In this document: positions 55,973 to 64,000 of the stretch, in pieces | How the letters are laid out: every line of letters starts with the position of its first letter | How positions within the stretch are numbered: the stretch's first letter is position 1 | DNA from: a virus | IMG/VR virus record: IMGVR_UViG_3300031787_000056 | Location: 18,663 to 82,662 of that record | Length of the DNA stretch: 64,000 nt | Direction: 5' to 3' (one strand) | Notes under the pieces: generated by a model | What the model saw: only the letters and a program-made list of their open reading frames with translations | What the model was told of the DNA's origin: nothing | The model's database searches: none | Made by a program: the position numbers and the translations under genes

Positions 55973-57354
55973 AGCGGCAGCGGTTTGATGCTGACGAGAA
56001 TGTTACACGACTTCGGTCGGTGTTCGAACAAAAACCGCCACAGCCGGCTGTTGATTGCGGGTCCGTGATCGGCAGCCACAGCCAGCGCAAGCCGGCTGCC
56101 GTAGAACGTGTGCAGCATCTCCCAGAAATCCACGCTGTGTGGAAACGACGGAGCGCCCAGCTCCTCATGCAGGAAGACTCCGGTCGCGCGCTCGTGCAAG
56201 GCCGAGAATTCCCAGTAGCGCTCCTGCACCGCAGTGTCGCCGTCGAACATCAAGCGGGCATGCGTCTTACCATTGTGGGGCCCGGGTTCTGGGTTGGTGC
56301 CGCCGTCAGTCAGCATGACTTCGCTGACGCCGTCCCAGGTCAGCCCGTTTACAGGCAGGATGCCGTCGAGCGTGATCGGGTGGTCCCATCCGGAAAACAT
56401 CTGCTTTCGAAGATCCTCGGTGCTGGCGTGCCTGGTGTTCACCAGCTCGAACTTCTGACAGACGATGTAGCCCGGCTCCACGGTTTGGCCCGGCGTGAGA
56501 TGGACGTGCGGATAGGCGATCTCAATCGCTCCGGCGGACGCGGTGGCGTAGACCATGGTGTCGACACCACTGACCGCGTGCGCTGAGAGCACCACATCGG
56601 CCGAGTGAAAGACGTAGAGACCAGCATACTCCGCCGCGGCCCTTTTGTAAGCCTCCAGCGACTGCGTCTTGTAGGTGTAATCGGCCACCCACTTGCTGCG
56701 CGTCAGCTGCGCAGGCGCGGACAGCACGAACCGGTTGACCGACGCGGTCTTCACATACGCGGAGTTTACCTTCACCACGCCCCTGGGCATCACCAGAGTC
56801 GGCAGATCGATCATGGCGATGTAACCTTCGAAGGCCAGGAAGTCCACACCCTGCACCAGATACTCCCCTGCGTTCAGACCCTGAATGACGATCGGCAGGA
56901 TGTGCGACGGCACGGGAACCAGATACCAGTCACGACTCTGGTCTGCCAGGAACATGTCCTGGTCCTCCTCGACCTTCGCGACGAACTCGAGCGACAGGCG
57001 CGCAAGTTTCGTCGCCAACGGATCGGCGCTGTAGCCGCCAGCCCCGGACCGGTAGCCGGCGTAGATCGGCGTGCCGTCCGGCATGACGACGCGCCGGTGG
57101 CTATACTCCCGCTGCTTCTTGCCGATGACTGCGAATTCGCCGTCCGTAAATTGAAAGTAGACATCCTCCACGAGCACGCGCTCGCTGTTCAGCGCGGCGG
57201 CCGCCGCCTGATCCAGCTGGGCAAGCAGCGATGCGCCGCCTGCCGCGCTCACGATGGCGCGGACGATCTGACGGGTGGGCTCGTCGACCTGGCGCTCCCA
57301 GAGCGAACCCTGCCCGCCGTATAATTTGTGCCGCAGATCGTAGTCGGCTTTCAT
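55969..57354 (-). CDS. Putative baseplate or tail structural protein, 461 aa
   Basis: Starts MKADYDLRHKLYGGQGSLWE. Mixed alpha/beta, many Tyr/Phe, no enzyme motif. Directly follows the baseplate J-like gene (1-base gap), so a baseplate role is likely by position. Confidence 0.65.
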   Translation of the reverse strand: MKADYDLRHKLYGGQGSLWERQVDEPTRQIVRAIVSAAGGASLLAQLDQAAAAALNSERVLVEDVYFQFTDGEFAVIGKKQREYSHRRVVMPDGTPIYAGYRSGAGGYSADPLATKLARLSLEFVAKVEEDQDMFLADQSRDWYLVPVPSHILPIVIQGLNAGEYLVQGVDFLAFEGYIAMIDLPTLVMPRGVVKVNSAYVKTASVNRFVLSAPAQLTRSKWVADYTYKTQSLEAYKRAAAEYAGLYVFHSADVVLSAHAVSGVDTMVYATASAGAIEIAYPHVHLTPGQTVEPGYIVCQKFELVNTRHASTEDLRKQMFSGWDHPITLDGILPVNGLTWDGVSEVMLTDGGTNPEPGPHNGKTHARLMFDGDTAVQERYWEFSALHERATGVFLHEELGAPSFPHSVDFWEMLHTFYGSRLALAVAADHGPAINSRLWRFLFEHRPKSCNILVSIKPLPL

Positions 57355-57355
57355 G

Positions 57356-59110
57356 TCAGGCGGTTTCGACGAAGCTCACGTTCTCAGGATCGACAGCGTA
57401 ACGCACGGTGCGGTTGGTTGCTGCCCAGGCGTCGGCAGGTCCTCCCGGCGAGATCTCCCCGTCGACGATCTCATACGGATTGTTGACCGTCGCGATGTCC
57501 GTAAACGTGGGGATGTAGAGCGCGTCCGATTCCGTCGCCCAGTCCGCCGTGATGTCCGCATCACCAGGATCAGCGATCGCGACGCGCAGCAAGCGTGAAG
57601 CTGCCGAGACCAGTATGCGCCCAGCGACGCCCACCGCGATGATTTTGTCCGCTCCGGCGTTGCGCATGATGTCGTAGATCTCCGTCACGCGAAAATCATC
57701 CGGGTGACCAGCGGTGCGGAGATACTCCACGATCTTGTCCCTGGCCACGCTGAGCAGCGTCTTCACTCCCTGCTTCTTCACATACGTGATTTCGAGATCA
57801 TCGAGGACAAGCAGCGGGCCGGACTTCACGAGCACGTCCACGCCGGCCGGTCGATACTCCGGCGACTCGAGCAACGATGACACCGTTTCGAGCAGCGGAT
57901 CAGCGTCGTAGGTGATGGTGAAAATGGCATACTGATCGCCGCCATCCTCGCTCAGCGGAATCAGCGGCACGTCCAGACCGTCCACGATCGGCACCAGCGA
58001 CACGTAGAGCGACTCGAACCGCGTTCCGCAGTGCAGGCTACCGTAGAGATCGGCGCGATCGGTCTTGCTGAACACTGCGTAAGAACTCACCAGCGACTCG
58101 GTCGTGGTGCCGGACCACTCGATGCTGACGATCCGCGACGCGCGGTGAAGCAACGGCAGCAGGCCGCGGAACACTTTGTCCCCGACCGACGGTTGCACGT
58201 AGTCCAGGCGGACGCTCTGCGTGATGCGCTGCATGTCCCGAGCCGACCGGAAGTAGACGTCGACGGAGGGCGCCGTCAGCGCGAGCGCCGAACCTGCGGC
58301 GATTCGCTGCATCTCAGCGTCGCCCGGGACGATAGGTGAGACCATGTTGGACTCCGGCCAGTTGCGATACACCAGCGCCTTCGTGGACGCGCGCGACCCG
58401 GACGTCAGCGAGCAGGCGATCTTGCGCGCCGTGCGCGCCAGGTCAGACAGTGTAGCTGACGGCACGCCTGACGTGAAAGTGATGGCCGCCGCAATGCCGA
58501 CGAGCGTCGTCGCGATCTCAGTGGCTGCGCCTTCCGTGCCGATTTCGATTGGCGCGCTCAGTGTGCCTTCCACCGGCAAGTCCACCGCCCATGTGTTGGC
58601 GGTCGTCTGCGCCAAAATGTAGGTGTCAGCCGCCCCGGTGTGCGTGCTGCCGGCTGCCAGTATCTGGACGTAGGTGGCGTCCGGGTTGACCACCTTCAGA
58701 ACCCAATCGTCGTCAGCGGCGAAGCGGAAGCGAATCGTGCGATCCAAATTGACGGCGTTTGGACTCGAGAAGGTCAGACGCACCAGACCAAACGCCCGCA
58801 GGTTCTCGACGTCGTAGACCCCGAAATTCCCGAGGTAGGCCTTCACGAACTCGCACGAGTAGATCAGCCCTTCGGCGACGTTGCCCAGGTCCAGGTCGCT
58901 CATGAACCTGCTGTGCGCTTCGTTCGTGGCTGCCCTGCGCAGTGCCAGCGGGGTGATGACGAGATCGCCGGTCGGCGTACCTGGCGCCAGGTCCACGTCG
59001 GGCATGGCGGGACGCAGCTCGGCCACCTCTTCCGCGCGCGCAGCAGCGATCTGCTCAGGCGTCAGTTCCGCCACGGATGGGTAATACTCTTTGGTGAAGC
59101 TCAGGCTCAT
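57356..59110 (-). CDS. Baseplate J/gp6-like wedge protein
   Basis: 584 residues. The N-terminus LRPAMPDVDLAPGTPTGDLV followed by ITPLALRRAATNEAHSRFM is typical of baseplate assembly J/T4 gp6 proteins. The C-terminal half repeats beta-type segments. Known role: connects baseplate wedges in contractile tails. ATGA overlap upstream. Confidence 0.78.
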   Translation of the reverse strand: MSLSFTKEYYPSVAELTPEQIAAARAEEVAELRPAMPDVDLAPGTPTGDLVITPLALRRAATNEAHSRFMSDLDLGNVAEGLIYSCEFVKAYLGNFGVYDVENLRAFGLVRLTFSSPNAVNLDRTIRFRFAADDDWVLKVVNPDATYVQILAAGSTHTGAADTYILAQTTANTWAVDLPVEGTLSAPIEIGTEGAATEIATTLVGIAAAITFTSGVPSATLSDLARTARKIACSLTSGSRASTKALVYRNWPESNMVSPIVPGDAEMQRIAAGSALALTAPSVDVYFRSARDMQRITQSVRLDYVQPSVGDKVFRGLLPLLHRASRIVSIEWSGTTTESLVSSYAVFSKTDRADLYGSLHCGTRFESLYVSLVPIVDGLDVPLIPLSEDGGDQYAIFTITYDADPLLETVSSLLESPEYRPAGVDVLVKSGPLLVLDDLEITYVKKQGVKTLLSVARDKIVEYLRTAGHPDDFRVTEIYDIMRNAGADKIIAVGVAGRILVSAASRLLRVAIADPGDADITADWATESDALYIPTFTDIATVNNPYEIVDGEISPGGPADAWAATNRTVRYAVDPENVSFVETA

Positions 59111-59508
59111 GCGATGGATTTGATTTCCTGTGTGGTTTGTCCGGCGCGATTGGTCACGGTGATACCCACCTGCGCCACGTTGTCTTTGACGGTGATCAGC
59201 GTGGTTTTTATGCTGGCCACGCTGTCGGCCGCCGCGCGCGCAGGTTCGTCGTAGAGCAGCATGTCGCTGCGCGCCTTCAGCGCGCCGAAGTTCAGGATGT
59301 GCTGCAGGCCCAGCATGTCAAACGCGCCGTAGCCGAAAAGCGTGCGCGCCACTTCCGTGCCTCGGTCCGGCAGCAGCTTGTCGGACCCGAGCTGAGTCAG
59401 CAGCGAAACGCTGACGCGCTGTGCGACCGCAGCCATCCCATCCACTGAGCTGCCCCAGTCGATCGCCACTTTATTGGCTCCGCCGAAATTGATTTTGAGT
59501 GCTCTCAT
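59107..59508 (-). CDS. Probable baseplate wedge protein (gp25/gp46-type position), 133 aa
   Basis: Start MRALKINFGGANKVAIDWGS. Has LTQLGSDKLLPDRGTEVART, a pattern reminiscent of gp25/Mu gp46-like proteins, right upstream of the J-like gene as in many contractile phages. The family match is weak. Confidence 0.6.
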   Translation of the reverse strand: MRALKINFGGANKVAIDWGSSVDGMAAVAQRVSVSLLTQLGSDKLLPDRGTEVARTLFGYGAFDMLGLQHILNFGALKARSDMLLYDEPARAAADSVASIKTTLITVKDNVAQVGITVTNRAGQTTQEIKSIA

Positions 59509-59831
59509 GCGTAGTTGTTGCCGTCCTGGATCTGACCGCCCCCGTCGTAGATGGATCTCAGGCATTGGCTCATGCCGAAAATCTGCAGGTAAGGAGCGGA
59601 AGCCACAGCGTAGCGCGCGTCCCGCGCGACCGCCAGCTTGAAGCGCCGGACCATCGAAGAGTCGCCGTCGGCCGGCTTCACGTCAGCGAAACTGAGTCGC
59701 TCCTGCATCGTCGCGCCGCCGCTGCCTGAGAACTCGAAAGGACCGCTTGGCAGGCGACCCTGCAGTTCCTGCCGGTGCTCTTGGAATGCGCGCGTGCGTG
59801 CGCTTTCATCTGCGAGCGCGTGCCCTTTCAT
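59505..59831 (-). CDS. Hypothetical tail-region protein, 108 aa
   Basis: Starts MKGHALADESARTRAFQEHR. Four-base overlaps on both sides. No motif. Probably a baseplate component by position. Confidence 0.6.
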   Translation of the reverse strand: MKGHALADESARTRAFQEHRQELQGRLPSGPFEFSGSGGATMQERLSFADVKPADGDSSMVRRFKLAVARDARYAVASAPYLQIFGMSQCLRSIYDGGGQIQDGNNYA

Positions 59832-60562
59832 GCGTGTGCGCCCTCGATTTGACCTTCCATGTCCTGCATCTTCAGGCCGATGCGGTCCGAGCGGCGGGTC
59901 ACCTGAGACGGCGAGATCCCGAGCTGCGCGGCGATGACATTCTTCGTCAGCAGCGGCGCTCCGCCGTAGCCAGTCGTGTGCTCGATAATCTTGCGGTCGA
60001 TGCGGTCGGACGTGTCGTAGACATACTCCAGAGCCTCACCCAGGAAGTCCGGCATGTCGTGCCCTTCGTCATACATCTGCGTGGACGCCGCCACCGGCCT
60101 GGTGATCTTGCGCACCGCGGCGATGCGCTTCACGGACAGCCCGGAGCGGTCCGCCAGCTGCTTCACGTCCGGGTCGAACCCGAGCTCGTCCTGCAGTTCC
60201 CTCGCTGAGCGTTCGATTGTCCAGGCATCGATCGCGGCGCGATCCGGAACCTTCACCGGCCCCTGACTCTCGCGGCGGTAGCGCTGCAGCGACTGCAGCT
60301 GGTTCTGCGTCCAGGTGCGCAGGTTGACACCAGCGCCCGGACTGAATTTCCGAACGGCGTCCGCCGCATACAGCCTCGCCTGATGGCGCATCTGCGGGTT
60401 CACGCTCACGCCCATGGAGGACAGCTTGAAGCTGATCGTAGGGTCGAGCGAGCGCACCACGCGGTTCATGTTGTCCGGTGTCGGATCCTTGCGCCACACG
60501 CCGTAGAGCGCCTCTGACGAAGTCGGCAGCGGGGACGTTGGAGTATCTGGAGTCACAGGCAT
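59828..60562 (-). CDS. Sigma-70-like transcription factor
   Basis: 244 residues from MPVTPDTPTS. Residues 60-108 read like sigma region 2.4-3.0 (LYAADAVRKFSPGAGVNLRT, WTQNQLQSLQRYR, then VKVPDRA); 118-152 like region 3 (ARELQDELGFDPDVKQLADR, SGLSVKRI); 200-232 like region 4 (KNVIAAQLGISPSQVTRRSD). This is the layout of phage sigma factors in the tail-gene block. With the phage RNA polymerase pieces it probably directs expression from phage promoters (inference). Confidence 0.8.
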   Translation of the reverse strand: MPVTPDTPTSPLPTSSEALYGVWRKDPTPDNMNRVVRSLDPTISFKLSSMGVSVNPQMRHQARLYAADAVRKFSPGAGVNLRTWTQNQLQSLQRYRRESQGPVKVPDRAAIDAWTIERSARELQDELGFDPDVKQLADRSGLSVKRIAAVRKITRPVAASTQMYDEGHDMPDFLGEALEYVYDTSDRIDRKIIEHTTGYGGAPLLTKNVIAAQLGISPSQVTRRSDRIGLKMQDMEGQIEGAHA

Positions 60563-60566
60563 CAGT

Positions 60567-60749
60567 CTATACGCTTTGCGGCGGCTTGTCACGCCTGAGC
60601 CGCTCACTCAGCATGTAGCGAAATCGCTCATGTACTTTGCGCACGGCGCACTTGCTGCATCCCCCTCCTCGGGAATGCAAAGCGGACTGCAGTTCCGCGT
60701 GGTAGCGTTTTTCAAGTTCCGGGTAGCGCGCGATACCCGGAACGCTCAC
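60567..60749 (-). CDS. Small Cys-containing protein, 60 aa
   Basis: Starts MSVPGIARYPELEKRYHAEL; one CSKC pair, basic C-terminus (ERLRRDKPPQ). ATGA overlap upstream. Could aid the sigma-like protein; unknown. Confidence 0.55.
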   Translation of the reverse strand: MSVPGIARYPELEKRYHAELQSALHSRGGGCSKCAVRKVHERFRYMLSERLRRDKPPQSV

Positions 60750-61123
60750 AGCAGACCCTTCGCCTCGAGCTTCCCCCGGAACGCGCGGATCAACTTTCCG
60801 ACCTCGCAGCTGGGGCAGGGTGCGCCGCCGTAGCTCGACACGAGCTTCCGCTTCGCGGCGAAGAATTCCTCGCGAAGTTCCTCGCTTCCAGGAATCGGAT
60901 TGACGTCCACTTGTTCCGTCACCCAGCGTCCGACAACCTGCGCCTTGCGGCGCTCAGGCGACGTCTCCTGCGTGGGGGTCGCGCGCCCTTCGGCAACGTG
61001 ATCGAGCGCGGTCATGTCGGCATACTCCGCGATGACGGTGAGTTCCGCGTCGAGCTCGATCGTGTAGGGCACACGCTGGTCGCCCTTCATCCGGAATATC
61101 CTCAGTTTGCGTGGTGCTGGCAT
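60746..61123 (-). CDS. Hypothetical protein, 125 aa
   Basis: Start MPAPRKLRIFRMKGDQRVPY. Has a CPSC motif near the end and a basic last helix (LIRAFRGKLEAKGLL). The pattern YTIELDAELTVIAEYADMTA is beta-like. Unknown. Confidence 0.62.
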   Translation of the reverse strand: MPAPRKLRIFRMKGDQRVPYTIELDAELTVIAEYADMTALDHVAEGRATPTQETSPERRKAQVVGRWVTEQVDVNPIPGSEELREEFFAAKRKLVSSYGGAPCPSCEVGKLIRAFRGKLEAKGLL

Positions 61124-61128
61124 GGGTG

Positions 61129-61503
61129 TCAGATGTGGTGGAACAGGCGGTGGCCAATCCAGGCTGCGGTCGCCCATATCAGCGGCGCGAGAAAGATTGG
61201 CAAGAAGAAACCGGCGACGCCGAACAGCGTCCCGACCGCGGCGACATGCGCGGACAGGCAGCCTGGACATCCGAGGACGCCACGAATGAACCCGGGGGCG
61301 TTGGACTCAGCGGCCAGGAACATCTCGAAGTCCTCCGTGCTGAGCGTCAGGATGTCCTCGCGCGTCCGGTCCGCGCGCCACGACTTCGGAAACACGTAGG
61401 CGAACAGCGCGTGACGCAGCTCGCCTTTGAAGAACCAGTGGAGCCACGCGGCGGTCCAGCCGGCGATGAGGACGAGGATGACGAGTAGAAGATCGATTTT
61501 CAT
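61129..61503 (-). CDS. Membrane protein, DUF1360-like, 124 aa
   Basis: One membrane segment at the N-terminus (LLLVILVLIAGWTAAW) and one or two at the C-terminus, with GCPGCLSAH between, typical of DUF1360 proteins. 4-base overlap with the methyltransferase gene. Function of the family is unknown. Confidence 0.68.
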   Translation of the reverse strand: MKIDLLLVILVLIAGWTAAWLHWFFKGELRHALFAYVFPKSWRADRTREDILTLSTEDFEMFLAAESNAPGFIRGVLGCPGCLSAHVAAVGTLFGVAGFFLPIFLAPLIWATAAWIGHRLFHHI

Positions 61504-62756
61504 TTTGAGTCAACAGCAGCCAGTAATTTGAACACGTCATCGCCGCGCCACAAGCTCGTATTCGTGCAGCACAAGCTCTCGATATGATGCCATGGTCTGC
61601 TGCCGAGCCACATCTCGGCATGCATTCTCTCCCACGGATGCCCAGCTAACCAAGGACCTCCGTCGGCTTTATAAGCCTCGACGTCTGGCAACGAGTTTAT
61701 CCAGTCAGCGCGCGCCATCCAGAAATTGCCCGCAAAGTGCGGATAATTGGGTGAGTGCTGCCAATCCACTCCCACCATGTCTGCCACCTTGAGCTTGGAC
61801 AGATTGTCACGCACGCCGCGCACAACGTAGTGCATCATCAACCGGCGCCACGCTATTTTATTCGCGTCCGTCGGCTGGCTGACTCCTTTGGTGTGCAGAT
61901 ACATCACTGCTCCGTCCGGATTATCCTCGCACCATCGATCGAGCAGCGCCAGCGTGGGCGTCTCGTATTCCGACAAATTTTCGCTGTATCCGGCGACATC
62001 CAGGGCATGCTGCGCCAGCCACGCCACATCTTCGGCGCTGCCCAGCGCAAAGGCTGTCGGACGAATGCCGACCTTGCGCATATCTGCGCACTGCTCCGCA
62101 ACCACCTCCTTCCAGTTGCCCAAGCATGCTATGTGGTAGAATGCGCGCAGCGGAAACGGTAAGACACTGTTCGGCGATCTTCTGAGGCGCATACGCTCAT
62201 CGAACGCTTCGCTGCTGTGATACGGAATGATCAACGCGGACGGACAGGGCGGCGGTAGGAGCGCGCGCCCCTTGACGCCGGCATACAGAAATCCCGGATC
62301 TTGATGGTCTTCGGCCAGATAGAGCGTAGCGAAATCCGAACACATAGATGCGACGTCATCCGTTGTGAAACGCCAATGATCCGACGGATGATTATGCAGC
62401 GGAAATCCCGGCCCGCGCGCAGTGAGCAAGAAAATTCCACCGTGTCTCAGCACGCCCTTCATGTTCCGCACGGCACTTTCCCAATCGCGGGCGTGTTCCA
62501 GCATCTCGGTGGAGATGACTACGTCCCATGACTCCGGTCCGAATTTATCCAGCAGCCCGCAGGCGTCCATCACATGATCCACGTATCCCTCCTGCGGTGT
62601 GATGTCCACCCCGACATACGCAGCCGGCAGAAGCGTCGTGACGAAATCCCTCACCGAGCCGTTTACGTTGAAGCTGCCTACTTCCAGCACGCGCTTGCCG
62701 TTTACGCGCTCGGCGGTGAGTATCTTGCGGCAGAAGTTTAGGACCGATGTGTGCAT
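61500..62756 (-). CDS. Methyltransferase fused to a glycosyltransferase-like domain
   Basis: 418 residues from MHTSVLNFCRKILTAER; another in-frame ATG at 62858 would overlap the upstream gene by 73 bases. Residues about 15-150 form a class I methyltransferase (KRVLEVGSFNVNGSVRDF; VVISTEMLEHARDWESAV). Residues about 195-410 look like a glycosyltransferase-like domain (LPFPLRAFYHIACLGNWKEV; AVMYLHTKGVSQPTDANKI; FAGNFWMARADWINSL). Likely modifies a surface glycan or a virion protein with the neighbouring GT25 enzyme. Confidence 0.78.
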   Translation of the reverse strand: MHTSVLNFCRKILTAERVNGKRVLEVGSFNVNGSVRDFVTTLLPAAYVGVDITPQEGYVDHVMDACGLLDKFGPESWDVVISTEMLEHARDWESAVRNMKGVLRHGGIFLLTARGPGFPLHNHPSDHWRFTTDDVASMCSDFATLYLAEDHQDPGFLYAGVKGRALLPPPCPSALIIPYHSSEAFDERMRLRRSPNSVLPFPLRAFYHIACLGNWKEVVAEQCADMRKVGIRPTAFALGSAEDVAWLAQHALDVAGYSENLSEYETPTLALLDRWCEDNPDGAVMYLHTKGVSQPTDANKIAWRRLMMHYVVRGVRDNLSKLKVADMVGVDWQHSPNYPHFAGNFWMARADWINSLPDVEAYKADGGPWLAGHPWERMHAEMWLGSRPWHHIESLCCTNTSLWRGDDVFKLLAAVDSK

Positions 62757-62785
62757 GCGCGATGTGAGGCGGGAGAAGGGTCCAT

Positions 62786-63547
62786 TTATTGCCAGGTCAT
62801 CGCCTCCAGTTTTTTTCCACTCACGTTGGAGGTGCTGGCACGTTGCCCGCAAATCCATTTCGCAGGGCAGTAGACTGGCCAGTCCGCGCGCATGTGCGCC
62901 AGCTCCATCTGGTGGTCGATGTGCTTGTTCGTGCCAGCGTAATCCGGCATGTAAGACACGTGGCAGTAGATCTTCTGGATGTAGGCAGCGCTGACCGCGT
63001 AAGCATGCGTCCGGTTCACCGACTTGCCGATGATGACATCCGGGTTCGTCGTCTTGACGGGTGGTTTCCTGTGTTGCCCGCCCAGGTAAATCTGACCCCA
63101 AGTGGGCGGTACGCTCGTCATGAATCGCTTGAGATCCTCCAACGCGCGGTCCAGGAAGAACACGTCGTCCTCCAGAATCAGGGCACTTCCCCACGCCAAC
63201 GCCTCACGTTCGTCCCGGATGTGCATCAGGTCCTCGAGGATGCGCGCGTGCGATCTCAAACAACCCCAAGCCCCTCGGCCGCCGCCCCACCCGGCAGGGT
63301 GCGCTGTGTAATCTCCGATGATCGCCGGGTAGACGGTGATCTTGTCGATGTCCGCGAGGCCCTTGCTTGTGATCTCATCCTTGAATTCCGCCAGGCGATC
63401 CGGACGGTGCTGGCAGTTGATCACAAACACGCGGTCGAACCAGTCAGTCAGCTTCGCGGGCGCGGGCGCGGGCGTGGGCGCAGACACCTCCACGGTCGCG
63501 TCGTTTTTGTTGCGCAGGTCGTCCTGCGTTGTGGCTTTTGAGTTCAT
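62786..63547 (-). CDS. Glycosyltransferase family 25-like protein
   Basis: 253 residues. FDRVFVINCQHRPDRLAEFK, GGRGAWGCLRSHARILEDLM and SALILEDDVFFLD are the family 25 motifs (start, SH, ILEDD with the metal-binding DD). After a Pro-rich N-terminus (VSAPTPAPAPAK). Typically transfers sugars to lipopolysaccharide or protein. Substrate unknown. Confidence 0.83.
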   Translation of the reverse strand: MNSKATTQDDLRNKNDATVEVSAPTPAPAPAKLTDWFDRVFVINCQHRPDRLAEFKDEITSKGLADIDKITVYPAIIGDYTAHPAGWGGGRGAWGCLRSHARILEDLMHIRDEREALAWGSALILEDDVFFLDRALEDLKRFMTSVPPTWGQIYLGGQHRKPPVKTTNPDVIIGKSVNRTHAYAVSAAYIQKIYCHVSYMPDYAGTNKHIDHQMELAHMRADWPVYCPAKWICGQRASTSNVSGKKLEAMTWQ

Positions 63548-63599
63548 GCTGTGTGCTCGGGTTTACATCAACGCACGCAGAGGCTGTCGTCAAGGTAGA

Positions 63600-64000
63600 C
63601 TATGGCGACGGTGTCCACATTCCCCAGATGTTTCCCCCCGGTGCATCGTAAGGATATATTGCACCGTCTGCGTAGGGCGTGCCGCTGCCGTCAGATGCGG
63701 TGTTCCACCCAGCAAAGACGTAGCCGTCGCGTGTGTACGGATTCATAACCAAAGGTCTAGGCCCGGGTGCGTATCTAGTGAAAAACGGGAAGTCGGGCGA
63801 CCCTTCACCGTGGTCGCCGTAGTGGTAGATGAGCGCGTACACAGTGTGACAATCTAAGGTGAAGGTTCCGTCGTCAAACACGGTGATGGTGCCGACAGGA
63901 TCCGTTGAATACGGTGTGCACAAAAACGGATCTGTTTTGATTCCTGGATACGCAACACAGCTTTGCGTGTCCCCCTTGTAGGAAACAGTTATGGTCACGC
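63600..64000 (-). CDS. C-terminal part of a protein with an InlB-type repeat, 5' end outside window
   Basis: Open to the right edge, so the N-terminus is missing. Residues GYVFAGWNTASDGSGTPYAD match the InlB B-repeat (Listeria-Bacteroides) pattern GYTFxGWNTxxDGSGTxY; before it come ITVFDDGTFTLDCHTVYALI and similar beta segments. Probably a fibre or surface protein whose glycosylation could involve the enzymes upstream. Confidence 0.72.
   Translation of the reverse strand, partial: VTITVSYKGDTQSCVAYPGIKTDPFLCTPYSTDPVGTITVFDDGTFTLDCHTVYALIYHYGDHGEGSPDFPFFTRYAPGPRPLVMNPYTRDGYVFAGWNTASDGSGTPYADGAIYPYDAPGGNIWGMWTPSP

Overview
The window is about 64 kb of a GC-rich (roughly 60%) genome of a large tailed bacteriophage. 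It is very likely a contractile-tail (myovirus-like) phage: a baseplate J/gp6-like protein sits in a tail cluster, and the window also has a terminase large subunit, a complete DNA replication and recombination set, and phage-type transcription proteins. No tRNA, rRNA, integrase or CRISPR array was seen, and the host cannot be named from the sequence. Nearly all genes are on the minus strand in long co-directional runs, with many 4-bp ATGA stop/start overlaps. The exceptions on the plus strand are a repeat-rich structural protein (30129-31271), the two halves of the terminase (45965-46399 and 47545-49425) and a zinc-ribbon protein (52641-55106).

Layout. 1-6225: genes for a phage multisubunit RNA polymerase; the N-terminal part of a beta subunit (4738-6225) and its central part (1600-4437) are separate genes, and the second carries a LAGLIDADG intein in the conserved rifampicin-region motif. 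6262-29451: replication and nucleotide metabolism: RecQ-like helicase, RecA-like protein with an altered P-loop, UDG-like/exonuclease/family A DNA polymerase, PAPS-reductase-like protein, Pif1-like helicase, MazG-like protein, gp88-family protein, TOPRIM primase and many small unknown genes, ending in a large nested inverted repeat (29103-29360) that is an origin candidate. 29452-31353: a small gene, promoter and terminator signals, and the plus-strand structural gene. 31354-45966: DnaB-like helicase, RecU-like nuclease, UvsW-like helicase, SbcC/SbcD (gp46/gp47) pair, HNH protein and RNase H. 45965-49425: a terminase large subunit broken in its Walker A motif by a split intein, with an unrelated minus-strand gene between the halves. 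49426-50810: short transcription units with a shared promoter type and GC hairpins, one of which looks like a structured non-coding RNA. 50806-55106: two unknown genes and a zinc-ribbon primase/helicase-like protein. 55156-64000: tail/baseplate genes, a sigma-70-like factor, a DUF1360-like membrane protein, a methyltransferase/glycosyltransferase, a GT25 glycosyltransferase and the end of a protein with an InlB-type repeat.

How it fits together. The beta-subunit pieces, the sigma-like protein and at least four near-identical promoters (TGCAAT, 17 bp, CATAAT; three of them only 7-9 bp from a start codon) suggest a phage-encoded transcription system, although which polymerase reads these promoters is inference. 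Replication would use the primase, DnaB-like helicase and PolA, with RecA, SbcCD, RecU-like, UvsW-like, RecQ-like and Pif1-like proteins for recombination-dependent replication. Packaging should depend on protein trans-splicing of the two terminase halves.
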